From CAVRTM01 sp963724015 (GTDB lineage Bacteria; Actinomycetota; Actinomycetes; Actinomycetales; Dermatophilaceae): DNA of 64,000 nt. The first letter of the stretch is position 1, and every line of letters begins with the position of its first letter. A model generated the notes under the pieces. That model was not told the origin of the DNA, searched no databases, and worked only from the letters and a program-made list of their open reading frames with translations. Both the position numbers and the translations under genes were made by a program. The DNA is taken from contig CAVRTM010000002.1 in the NCBI GenBank assembly GCA_963724015.1, positions 1 to 64,000 on the forward strand, given 5' to 3'. Of this stretch, positions 52,932 through 60,480 are shown piece by piece.

Positions 52932-53387
52932 ATGCCCACCGTTGAACGTCACTCCTCCAGCCCCGTCGCCGACATGCTGGACTGGCTGGAGTCCGGACCG
53001 GCGCTCGGGCTGCGCGGTTTCGGCCTCGCGCCCTACGTCCGCATCGAGGACTACATGGACGAGGGCACCTACGTGCTGCGCGCGGAGATGCCCGGCATCG
53101 ATCCCGACAAGGACGTCTCGCTCGACATCGAGGGCGACGTGCTGACCATCAGCGGGGAGCGGCACGAGGAGCAGAAGGACAAGAACCGCCACGAGTTCCA
53201 CTACGGCAGCTTCACCCGCAGCATCCCGCTGCCCCGGGGTGTCAAGACCGAGGAGATCACGGCGACGTACGTCGACGGCGTCCTCGAGGTCCGGGTGCCC
53301 TCGGTGGTGCAGGAGCGAAAGCCGGTCAAGGTCACCGTGGAGCGCAGGGACAGCGAGCCCAGAGAAGCCGAGCGCAAGGACGGCTGA
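52932..53387 (+). CDS. Hsp20/alpha-crystallin small heat-shock protein
   Basis: 151-residue chaperone: alpha-crystallin domain about residues 35-130 (IEDYMDEGTYVLRAEMPGID, LTISGERHEEQ, FTRSIPLPRGV, ATYVDGVLEVRVP). An acidic/basic charged tail follows. ATP-independent holdase that prevents aggregation; the counterpart of HspX (Acr), a hallmark DosR-regulated gene of M. tuberculosis. AGAGGAG precedes ATG 52932. Confidence 0.93.
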   Translation: MPTVERHSSSPVADMLDWLESGPALGLRGFGLAPYVRIEDYMDEGTYVLRAEMPGIDPDKDVSLDIEGDVLTISGERHEEQKDKNRHEFHYGSFTRSIPLPRGVKTEEITATYVDGVLEVRVPSVVQERKPVKVTVERRDSEPREAERKDG

Positions 53388-53399
53388 GGCGCCAGGTCC

Positions 53400-54398
53400 T
53401 CAGGCCATCGTGAGGACCGCCGCACCAGTGACCCGGCCACCGGCCAGGTCATCCAGGGCTCGGTCCGCCTGCCCGAACGGGTACGGCGTGACGCGGGCCC
53501 TCACGCGCAGCGCCCGTGCCAGCCGGAGCAGCTCCTCCCCGTCCGCACGCGTGTTGGCCGTGACGCTGGTCAGGGTCCGCTCGCGGAACAGGTGCTGCTG
53601 GTAGTCCAGTGGCGGGATGTCGCTGAGGTGGATCCCCGCCACGGCCAGGGTCCCGCCACGCTCGAGGGCGGCGAGGGCGACCGGCACCAGGTCCCCCACC
53701 GGCGCGAAGGTGATGGCCGCGTCCAGCGGCACGGGCGGCGCCTCGTACGCGCCGCCGGCCGAGGCCGCGCCGAGCTCGAGGGCCAGGCGGCGGGCCGCCG
53801 CCTCGCGGGTGAGCACGTGCACCTCCGCCCCCTGGGCGACCGCGATCTGGGCGGTGAGGTGGGCGCTGGCGCCGAACCCGTAGATCCCCAGCCGTCCTCC
53901 CGGTGGCAGCTGAGCACGGCGCAGGGCGCGGTAGCCGATGATGCCGGCGCACAGCAGCGGCGCGGCCTCCGTGGCGGTCAGCTCCTCCGGCATCCGGTAG
54001 GCGAAGGCCGCTGGTACGACGACGTACTCGGCGAACCCACCATCGGCATCCCAGCCGGTGTAGGTCGACCGCGGGCACAGGTTCTCCGCCCCGGAACGGC
54101 ACCACCGGCACTCGCCGCACGTGCTGCGCAGCCAGGCCACGCCCACCCGGTCGCCGACGCCGAAGCGGGACACCCCCGCCCCCAGGACGACCACCTCCCC
54201 GACGACCTCGTGACCGGGCACGACCCCCGGCGCCTTCGGCGGGAGCTCGCCGTCGGCGCAGTGCAGGTCGGTGCGGCAGACCCCGCACGCCCTCACCCGG
54301 ACCAGCACCTCGCCGGGTCTGGGCGCAGGCACGGCCCGCTCGACGAGCCGCAGCCGGTCCGCCGACCGCGGGTGCCCGCTGACCTCCCACGCCTGCAT
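53400..54398 (-). CDS. Zinc-dependent alcohol dehydrogenase
   Basis: 332-residue medium-chain dehydrogenase. Catalytic zinc residues in GVCRTDLHC and PGHEVVGEVV; structural zinc Cys4 in CGECRWCRSGAENLC; Rossmann region LGIYGFGASAHLTAQIA. ATG 54398 (MQAWEVSG, after GGAG) is preferred. A longer frame from GTG 54512 would run through DosR box F, and its extra residues are Ala/Pro/Ser-rich; GTG 54452 is the remaining alternative. Probably reduces aldehydes or oxidises alcohols during hypoxic redox balancing. Stops 12 bases from the convergent hsp20 stop. Confidence 0.88.
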   Translation of the reverse strand: MQAWEVSGHPRSADRLRLVERAVPAPRPGEVLVRVRACGVCRTDLHCADGELPPKAPGVVPGHEVVGEVVVLGAGVSRFGVGDRVGVAWLRSTCGECRWCRSGAENLCPRSTYTGWDADGGFAEYVVVPAAFAYRMPEELTATEAAPLLCAGIIGYRALRRAQLPPGGRLGIYGFGASAHLTAQIAVAQGAEVHVLTREAAARRLALELGAASAGGAYEAPPVPLDAAITFAPVGDLVPVALAALERGGTLAVAGIHLSDIPPLDYQQHLFRERTLTSVTANTRADGEELLRLARALRVRARVTPYPFGQADRALDDLAGGRVTGAAVLTMA

Positions 54399-54486
54399 GC
54401 GCTCCGGCACCGGCGCCGCGGGGGCGGCGGACGTCTGCACCGAGGTGTCCACCGCCCCAGCGTGGGCCACCGCGCCGCCGCCCGCC

Positions 54487-54500
54487 GGGACCTTCGACCC
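54487..54500. promoter_or_regulatory. DosR box F
   Basis: GGGACCTTCGACCC, a strong match midway between the alcohol dehydrogenase (start 54398, minus) and DUF1918 gene (start 54596, plus), 88-96 bases from each. It can serve both directions. Confidence 0.72.
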
Positions 54501-54595
54501 TGAGGCCACCACCGGGGGCGGACGGAGGCTGGAATCTGCGGGAACCGCTCCCGCACCGCGGTACCCGAGGACGCCGAGCGCAGGAGGCCAGCAGC

Positions 54596-54802
54596 ATGTA
54601 TGCCGCCGTAGGTGACCGAATCGTCGTACGCAGCCTGCACGTGGACGAAGCCGTGCGCGACGGCGAGGTGCTGGAGGTGCACGGAGCCGACGGCGCCCCG
54701 CCGTACCTCGTCCGCTGGTCCGACAACGGGCACGAGACCCTCGTCTTCCCGGGCCCGGACGCCCAGATGGAGCACTTCACGCACGAGCCGCTTGACCACT
54801 GA
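54596..54802 (+). CDS. DUF1918 domain protein
   Basis: 68-residue DUF1918 protein: GDRIVVRSLHVDEAVRDGEV, YLVRWSDNGHETLVFPGPDA. An SH3-like beta barrel is expected; function is unknown. Frequently located beside universal stress genes in actinobacteria. GGAGG-type site before ATG 54596. 105 bases before the next stress gene and probably co-transcribed from box F. Confidence 0.88.
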   Translation: MYAAVGDRIVVRSLHVDEAVRDGEVLEVHGADGAPPYLVRWSDNGHETLVFPGPDAQMEHFTHEPLDH

Positions 54803-54907
54803 GCCCACGCCGCCGACTGACCACGGACGACTGTGGTGGACGCGGCCGACGAGGTGCGGCGTCGCCGTACCGCCTGAGCCCGCAGCCGACCGGAAGAGGC
54901 TCCCGCC

Positions 54908-55798
54908 ATGAAGAGCACGCCCGTACCGCCTGAGTCCGTCGTCGTCGGCTACGACGGCTCCACGGGCAGCGACCTCGCCCTCGACTGGGCCGTCGCGGAG
55001 GCCCGACGCACGACGCGACCGCTGCACCTGGTCCGTGCGTCCGGCCGCCACTCCCCGCGGGGGTTCGAGCCCTCCGCGGAGCTGGACGCGGTCACCACCC
55101 TCGCCGTCGAACAGGTCACGGCCAAGGCACCCGAGCTCACGGTGACTGGGCAGACCCGTGAGGGCTCCGCGGCCGCGGTCCTGGTCGAGGCCTCCGCGAC
55201 CGCCGGCACCGTGGTCGCGGGGGCACGCGGGCACGGCGCGTTCGCCTCGGTGCTGGTCGGGTCGGTGTCGGAGCAGGTCGCGACGCACGCACAGTGCCCC
55301 GTGGTGGTCGTCCGGCCGGAAAGCCTGGAGCGCGGGTCCGAGGCCGGGCGCATCGTCGCCGGCCTGGACGCCTCCGAGCGCTCGGTGGCTGCGCTGTCCT
55401 ACGCCTACGCCCAGGCCTCGTCCCGCGAGGTCGGGCTGACGGTGGTGCACTCGTGGTGGTGGGAGGAGCCGGGCGGTTTCGGGGCCGGTGCCACCTGGGA
55501 GGGGGACTGGACAGCCGTGTCCGACCAGGAGACCGCCATGGTCGGCGAGCTGCTGGCCGGCTGGCACGACCGGTACCCGGACGTCGAGCTGCGCCGCCAC
55601 CTGGTCCGCGGCCACCCGGTCGGCACGCTGGTCGAGGAGTCGCGCGGCGCGGAGATGCTCGTCATCGGCAGCCGGGGCCGCGGCGGCTTCAAGGGCCTGC
55701 TGCTGGGCTCGGTCAGCCGCCGCCTGCTGCACGGGGCGTCGTGCCCGGTGGCCGTGGTCCGGTCAGCTGCCGCTGCCGCGGAGGGCGAACCTCTCTGA
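54908..55798 (+). CDS. Tandem universal stress protein
   Basis: 296 residues, two Usp domains (about 10-140 and 148-290). ATP loops: GARGHGAFASVLVGS, with Ala replacing the usual Ser, and a fully canonical GSRGRGGFKGLLLGS. Shares HSWWWEEPG and EGDWTAVS with the proteins at 49704 and 58764, showing tandem duplication within the island. GGAAGAGG precedes ATG 54908. Likely an ATP-binding persistence factor. Confidence 0.92.
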   Translation: MKSTPVPPESVVVGYDGSTGSDLALDWAVAEARRTTRPLHLVRASGRHSPRGFEPSAELDAVTTLAVEQVTAKAPELTVTGQTREGSAAAVLVEASATAGTVVAGARGHGAFASVLVGSVSEQVATHAQCPVVVVRPESLERGSEAGRIVAGLDASERSVAALSYAYAQASSREVGLTVVHSWWWEEPGGFGAGATWEGDWTAVSDQETAMVGELLAGWHDRYPDVELRRHLVRGHPVGTLVEESRGAEMLVIGSRGRGGFKGLLLGSVSRRLLHGASCPVAVVRSAAAAAEGEPL

Positions 55799-55822
55799 GG
55801 CGTGGCCGGACCAGGTGGCGGC

Positions 55823-55836
55823 AGGACCTTGGCCCC
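55823..55836 (+). promoter_or_regulatory. DosR box G
   Basis: AGGACCTTGGCCCC, 89 bases before the first gene of the split cytochrome b module (55926). Confidence 0.6.
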
Positions 55837-55925
55837 TCGCCCGGACTGCGGGCGTGCGCCATGGTCGGGGTGTCAGGGCCGGCGCCCCGGTGCCGGCCGA
55901 GGGACCTCCTCGGAGGGGTTGCCCC

Positions 55926-56102
55926 ATGCTCGAGCTCACACTCGTCGACCAGGCTGCCGGGCGCTACGTCCACTGGGGCGTCTTCCAGGTCTCGGTCACC
56001 AACGTGGCCATCATCGGCCTCATGCTGGTGGTCTTCGTGCTGGCGCTGGTGCTGCCCTTCCCCGGTGGCCGCGACAGCGCGGAGCGGGAGCCTCGGCCGT
56101 GA
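55926..56102 (+). CDS. Small single-helix membrane protein of cytochrome b module
   Basis: 58 residues with one membrane helix (about 22-45, VSVTNVAIIGLMLVVFVLAL) and a charged tail; no known family recognised. It follows GGAGGGG and its stop overlaps the GTG start of the cytochrome b gene (GTGA), so the two are translationally coupled. By analogy with small helical subunits of respiratory complexes it may be an assembly or stabilising subunit; that is inference. Confidence 0.72.
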   Translation: MLELTLVDQAAGRYVHWGVFQVSVTNVAIIGLMLVVFVLALVLPFPGGRDSAEREPRP

Positions 56103-56740
56103 CCGCCGGCCACGTGGGCGGACCGGCGCTGGTGCCACCGACCGACAACTGGACGACCCGCCTGCGCGGCCGCCTGTCGACCGTGGTGCCACCCGGCCAG
56201 GTGCTCCCGGACCGGCAGCCGGCCTACGTCTCCTCCTGGATCTACGTGTTCGGCGTCCTCACCCTTGCGGCGATGGCCGTCGTCCTGGCGACCGGCGCGT
56301 TGCTCGCCGTCGGCGGGGTCGCGTGGTGGCACACCTCGAGCCTCGGGTTGTACGTCAACTCGACCCACCTCTGGAGCGTGGAGCTCTTCTTCGCGTTCAT
56401 GGTGATCCACCTGTGGGGCAAGTTCTGGATGGCCGCGTGGCGCGGCGACCGTGCCCTCACGTGGGTCACCGGCGTGGTGGCGTTCCTCGGGTCCATCGGC
56501 ACGGCGTTCACCGGCTACCTGTCGCAGTCGAACTTCGACGCCCAGTGGATCAGCACCCAGGCCAAGGACGGCCTGAACTCGGTCGGCATCGGGGCGTGGT
56601 TCAACGTGCTGAACCCCGGCCAGATGCTGCTGTGGCACGTCGTGCTGCTGCCGTTCGTCCTCGGCGTCCTGGTGGTGCTGCACGTCGTCCTGGTCCGCCG
56701 CCACGGCGTCGTCCCGCCGCTCGACGCCGACGAGGAGTGA
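56099..56740 (+). CDS. Cytochrome b (b6-like) N-terminal subunit
   Basis: 213-residue dihaem cytochrome b with four helices. Haem ligands are His90 and His104 (13 between) and His180 and His195 (14 between), the helix-D spacing of cytochrome b6 rather than mitochondrial cytochrome b. The normal quinol-site motif after TGY (PWG/DQ) reads TGYLSQSNFDAQW. Start GTG 56099 overlaps the upstream stop. No Rieske or cytochrome c gene is adjacent. Predicted membrane electron carrier used under DosR control. Confidence 0.87.
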   Translation: MTAGHVGGPALVPPTDNWTTRLRGRLSTVVPPGQVLPDRQPAYVSSWIYVFGVLTLAAMAVVLATGALLAVGGVAWWHTSSLGLYVNSTHLWSVELFFAFMVIHLWGKFWMAAWRGDRALTWVTGVVAFLGSIGTAFTGYLSQSNFDAQWISTQAKDGLNSVGIGAWFNVLNPGQMLLWHVVLLPFVLGVLVVLHVVLVRRHGVVPPLDADEE

Positions 56741-56746
56741 GCCGCC

Positions 56747-57724
56747 ATGGCGACACCGACCCCCACCCCCGCCCCTCCACGCCGTTCCGGGCACCACGGC
56801 CCCACCCCCGACTCCCACTCGTTCCCGACCCGGGAGTACGACCTCGTCAAGGAGTTCGTCATCGCGCTCCTGGTGGTGGTGCTCCTGACCGTCGGCCTCG
56901 CCGCCGTGTTCTCCTCGCCGGACGAGAAGTCCATCACCATGCGGGACTGGGCCACCGCCGCGCCGGCGGACGTGGTGGCCACGGCCACCGGTGAGCTGGC
57001 CGGCACGACGACCAGCGCCACGTACGGGCCGCCGTACAACAGCGGCGCGACCGGTCAGGTGCTCGGCCCGCTCCCGCTGCAGCAGTGGGGCGGCGTGCGC
57101 CTCCCGGCCGACTCCGCCCGGGATCTGGTGCTGGCACCGTTGGCCGGTTCCGCCGGAGACCCCCGGCTGACAACGGCACTGGCCGTGTGGAACCGTGCCA
57201 GCGCGCAGCAGCGCACCGCATGGGCGACGGCGTACGGCGACGCCCTCGCCAAGGCCCCCGACGGCAACCCGGCCAAGGTGGCGGCGGGCGCCTACGGCCC
57301 CGTGCCGGTCCTGGCCGACGGCTTCCTCCGGCTCGCGCGCAGCGGTGGCCTGGAGGGAGCCCTCACCTCCTCCGGCAGCTTCTACGGCGGCGACGCGACC
57401 CGCTCGCTGCTGCTGCTGGCCGACGGCGCGTACCTCGAGGACCAGGCCCGCGCCCGCAACCTCGGTGGCGACCAGTGGGGCATGATGAACGAGACGGGCA
57501 ACTACCCCGGGCAGCCGTGGATGTGGCTCTACACGTTCTGGTACCAGGTGCCGCCCTTCTCGACCTCGGACAACGCCGACGCGCTGGTGTGGGGCCTGAT
57601 GATGGTGCTCAGCCTCGGCCTGGTCCTCCTCCCGTTCATCCCGGGCCTGCGCTCCATCCCGCGGTGGATCCCGGTGCACCGCCTCGTCTGGCGGGACTAC
57701 TACCGACAGCACCCCCGCCGCTGA
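56747..57724 (+). CDS. Subunit-IV-like cytochrome b C-terminal partner with large insert
   Basis: 325 residues. N-terminal segment HSFPTREYDLVKEFVIALL and a helix (35-55) resemble the start of b6f subunit IV or the cytochrome b C-terminal half. Residues 56-253 form a large Ala/Gly-rich insert, probably outside the membrane. QPWMWLYTFWYQVPP (256-270) lies where PEWY is expected, followed by a second helix (279-300). Not a recognised named family; I infer it pairs with the preceding cytochrome b to complete a split, unusual b-type complex. Starts 7 bases after the previous stop. Confidence 0.7.
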   Translation: MATPTPTPAPPRRSGHHGPTPDSHSFPTREYDLVKEFVIALLVVVLLTVGLAAVFSSPDEKSITMRDWATAAPADVVATATGELAGTTTSATYGPPYNSGATGQVLGPLPLQQWGGVRLPADSARDLVLAPLAGSAGDPRLTTALAVWNRASAQQRTAWATAYGDALAKAPDGNPAKVAAGAYGPVPVLADGFLRLARSGGLEGALTSSGSFYGGDATRSLLLLADGAYLEDQARARNLGGDQWGMMNETGNYPGQPWMWLYTFWYQVPPFSTSDNADALVWGLMMVLSLGLVLLPFIPGLRSIPRWIPVHRLVWRDYYRQHPRR

Positions 57725-57751
57725 CCGTGACGCGCCAGCCGCGCGCGGAGC

Positions 57752-57764
57752 GGGCCCTTGGTCC
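57752..57764 (+). promoter_or_regulatory. DosR box H
   Basis: GGGCCCTTGGTCC, 36 bases before the hypothetical gene at 57801; it may also drive the flavodoxin and stress gene beyond. Confidence 0.6.
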
Positions 57765-57800
57765 GTGGTGCGCAGCCCCCGTCGCCGAGAGGATCACCTC

Positions 57801-58079
57801 ATGAGCCAATCCCGATCAGGTCGACAGGGCTCCGCCAGCCTGTTCCTGGCGACGACGGGTTGCCTGGTGACCGTTGACGAGCTGCTCGACAACGCCCACC
57901 TCGCAGAGATCGTCGCGGACGACGTCGCGTGGCGGATCGCGTTGGTGCAGTGGCAGTCCCGCCGCCCGCACCGTTGGCAGCCGCGGCGCCGGCAGGCGTG
58001 GCTGCTGGAGTACCAGGAGCTGAGCCGGGAGCGTGAGCGCATCGTGCACATCGCACGGTTCTACGGCGTCCCCGGCTGA
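57801..58079 (+). CDS. Hypothetical protein of the DosR island
   Basis: 92 residues, family not recognised. It has a short hydrophobic start (SLFLATTGCLVTVDELLD), then an Arg/Trp/Gln-rich helical half (WQSRRPHRWQPRRRQAWLLE, ELSRERERIVHIARFYG). No signal peptide or membrane helix is convincing. GAGAGG precedes ATG 57801 and a DosR-type box lies 36 bases upstream. Confidence 0.65.
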   Translation: MSQSRSGRQGSASLFLATTGCLVTVDELLDNAHLAEIVADDVAWRIALVQWQSRRPHRWQPRRRQAWLLEYQELSRERERIVHIARFYGVPG

Positions 58080-58176
58080 CCCGTCCACCGGGCCGCGCTA
58101 GGACCGCTCGTTCCGGGCGGGCCCTGCAGGACGCCCCACCCATCGATGCTGCAACCCGCGTGCGAGGACGGTCGGC

Positions 58177-58755
58177 ATGAAAGCTCTCCTGGTGTACGAG
58201 TCGGTCTTCGGTAACACCGAGCAGGTCGCCCACGCCGTCGCCGAAGGGCTCTCGCGGCGGCTGCCCGTGCAGACCCTCGATGTGGGCAGCGCCCCGCTGA
58301 CCCTCGGCTCGGACATCGGCCTCGTCGTGGTCGGCGGCCCGACCCACGTGTTCGGCCTCAGCCGCGCCGACACCCTCGTCGACACCCGCGCGGACACCCG
58401 CGCCGGCACCCATGCCGACGGCCGGGCCGCCGCCGCGGACGGGTCGAACGGGTCGGTGGTCACCCACGGGCGCGGGCTGAAGAGCTGGCTGGAGGGGCTG
58501 CACGTGGGCGCGTCCGGGGTCGCTGCCGCCGCGTTCGACACCAGGGTCAACCGGCCGCGGCTGCCCGGCTCCGCCGCCCGTGCCGCCGACCGGCAGATGC
58601 GCCGCCAGGGCATGCACCCGATCGTGCTTCCCCGCAGCTTTCACGTCCGCAGGACGACCGGCCCGCTGGCCGAAGGCGATTCCGAGCAGGCCCGTCAGTG
58701 GGGCGAGCAGGTGGCCGTCGAGCTGCTGCACGGGCTCGCGCGGGCACGGAGCTGA
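58177..58755 (+). CDS. Flavodoxin family protein with repetitive insert
   Basis: 192-residue flavodoxin-fold protein. FMN phosphate loop YESVFGNTEQVA (residues 7-18), second loop VVGGPTHVFGLS. Between them and the third loop is an Asp/Thr/Arg/Ala repeat (DTRADTRAGTHADGRAAAAD, about 68-87), which normal flavodoxins lack. Likely a low-potential electron carrier or FMN reductase for anaerobic redox. Starts 97 bases after the preceding gene; the next gene begins 8 bases beyond its stop, so these two form an operon. Confidence 0.85.
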   Translation: MKALLVYESVFGNTEQVAHAVAEGLSRRLPVQTLDVGSAPLTLGSDIGLVVVGGPTHVFGLSRADTLVDTRADTRAGTHADGRAAAADGSNGSVVTHGRGLKSWLEGLHVGASGVAAAAFDTRVNRPRLPGSAARAADRQMRRQGMHPIVLPRSFHVRRTTGPLAEGDSEQARQWGEQVAVELLHGLARARS

Positions 58756-58763
58756 GCGCCCCC

Positions 58764-59624
58764 ATGGCCGACCAGATCCCACCCGGCAGCGTGGTCGTGG
58801 GGGTCGACGGCTCGGAGTCCAGCGGCTGGGCCCTCCAGTGGGGGCTGCAGGAGTGCCGCCGCAGGAGCCTGCCCCTCGCCCTGGTGCACACCGGCGACCA
58901 GGAGGCGACGACCCAGGACGGGCACGGCAACCGCGTCCTCGAGGATGCCCTCGAGGACGCCCGGCGCGAGGGTCCGGACGTGCGGGTCACGGCCCACCAC
59001 CGGGTGGGACACGCCGCCGGGATCCTGGTCCGGGCGTCCACGACGGCTGCCACCGTCGTGCTCGGCGCCGGCAGCGGCGCGGCGCGGGCGGTCCTGGGGT
59101 CGGTCTCACACCAGGTCGCCACGCACGGGCACGGCCCGGTGGTCGTCGTCCGGCACCGGGCGAGTGAGGACGGTGCCGGCGCGGGACAGATCGTGCTGGC
59201 CCTGGACGACTCCGAGTCCTCGACGCCGGCGATCGAGTACGCCTTCGCTGCAGCCTCCCGACAACGACTGGAGGTCATCGCGGTGCATGCCTGGTGGCGC
59301 GAGTACCTCGGTGGCGTCATGGCGCACTCCCCCTGGGAGGGCGACTGGTCCGAGGTGGCGCAGGAGCTGGAGCACCTGATGGAGCGGTTGCTGGCCGGAT
59401 GGTGCGAGAAGTACCCGGACGTACCGGTGCACCGGCACCTCGTGCGCGGTCACGCGGTGCAGATGCTCGTGCAGGAGTCCGAGGGCGCCGGGCTGCTGGT
59501 CGTGGGCAGCCGCGGCCGTGGCGGCTTTCCGGGGCTCCTGCTGGGGTCGGTGAGCAACGGGGTGCTCCAGCACGCCGACTGCCCGGTGGCGGTCGTCCAC
59601 CAGCGGCCCGCCGAAGAGCCCTGA
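58764..59624 (+). CDS. Tandem universal stress protein
   Basis: 286 residues, two Usp domains. Domain 2 has GSRGRGGFPGLLLGSVSNG (canonical ATP loop); domain 1 has GAGSGAARAVLGSVSHQ, where the loop is altered, so probably only the second domain binds ATP. Shares HAWWREYLGG and EGDWSEV with its paralogues at 49704 and 54908. ATG 58764 lies 8 bases past the flavodoxin stop. Convergent with dosR. Confidence 0.9.
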   Translation: MADQIPPGSVVVGVDGSESSGWALQWGLQECRRRSLPLALVHTGDQEATTQDGHGNRVLEDALEDARREGPDVRVTAHHRVGHAAGILVRASTTAATVVLGAGSGAARAVLGSVSHQVATHGHGPVVVVRHRASEDGAGAGQIVLALDDSESSTPAIEYAFAAASRQRLEVIAVHAWWREYLGGVMAHSPWEGDWSEVAQELEHLMERLLAGWCEKYPDVPVHRHLVRGHAVQMLVQESEGAGLLVVGSRGRGGFPGLLLGSVSNGVLQHADCPVAVVHQRPAEEP

Positions 59625-59717
59625 CACCCGGCCTTGACGCGGCAGCCTTGACACCGGGGCGCGACAAACCCGAAGGGTGGTGTAGCCGATCGCTCAGCCC
59701 CGGTCCGGTCGGTCGGT

Positions 59718-60389
59718 TCAGTCGCCGCTGTGCGTGCCCGGTGTGCTGTGCGTGCCCGGTGCGCCGTGGGTGGCGGCGAACACCGCGGCCTGCGTGCGAC
59801 GCTCCATCCCGAGCTTGCCGAGGACCGACGTCACGTAGTTCTTGACCGTCTTCTCAGCCAGCGACATCATCTCGCCGATCTGGCGGTTGGTGAGACCGTC
59901 GGCGACGTGGTCGAGGATCCGGCGCTCTTGCGGCGTCAGCTGTTTCAGTCGAGGGTCGACGTCCTGGGGCTGGCTCCAGCGCTCCTTCAGACGCTCGGTG
60001 CGGGCGTGGTCCAGGAGGTCCTCCCCCGCGGCCACCCGCCGGATCGCGTCCACCAGCCCATTGCCCTTGATGTCCTTGAGCAGGTATCCCGAGGCGCCCG
60101 CGAGCACGGCCGTGGCCAGGGCGTTGTCGTCGTCGAACGAGGTGAGGATGAGGCCCTTGATGGTCGGGTCGACGGATCGGACCTCGCGGCAGACGTCGAT
60201 GCCCGAGCCGTCGGGCAGCCGGGCGTCGAAGATGGCGACATCGGGCCGCAGCGCGGGGATCCGGCGTGCGGCCTGCTGGGCCAGCCCCGACTCGCCGATC
60301 ACCTCGATGTCGTCCGTGGTCTGCAGCAGCTCACGCAGCCCGCGTCGGACGATCTCGTGGTCGTCCAGCAAGAACACCTTGATGGTCAC
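59718..60389 (-). CDS. devR: DosR/DevR response regulator
   Basis: 223-residue NarL/LuxR-type regulator. Receiver: acidic pocket Asp9-Asp10, phosphoacceptor Asp55 (AIFDARLPDGSG), Lys105 (YLLKDIKG). DNA-binding domain 150-206: LTPQERRILDHVADGLTNRQ and LAEKTVKNYV then KLGMERRTQAAVFA, almost identical to M. tuberculosis DosR. GTG 60389 is preferred because GGGAGGTGAGG lies just upstream; the longer GTG at 60419 lacks this. It follows a stress gene whose leader has box I, allowing autoregulation. Its targets are the island's palindromes. Confidence 0.93.
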   Translation of the reverse strand: MTIKVFLLDDHEIVRRGLRELLQTTDDIEVIGESGLAQQAARRIPALRPDVAIFDARLPDGSGIDVCREVRSVDPTIKGLILTSFDDDNALATAVLAGASGYLLKDIKGNGLVDAIRRVAAGEDLLDHARTERLKERWSQPQDVDPRLKQLTPQERRILDHVADGLTNRQIGEMMSLAEKTVKNYVTSVLGKLGMERRTQAAVFAATHGAPGTHSTPGTHSGD

Positions 60390-60480
60390 TGGCCTCACCT
60401 CCCGTACATCGTCGCTCACTCGAAGCCCTTCGACGGGTCATGCCGCCGACACTCGCTGCGGACGCCCTCCGGCCCGCAGC

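Noticed and set aside
54399..54512. Upstream extension of the alcohol dehydrogenase to GTG 54512
   Set aside because: It would place DosR box F inside the coding region, and the added residues are low-complexity; the family begins at the ATG 54398 sequence.
58095..58176. Possible DosR box before the flavodoxin gene (AGGACCGCTCGTTCC)
   Set aside because: The spacer and second arm do not fit the consensus; the gene can be served by box H upstream.
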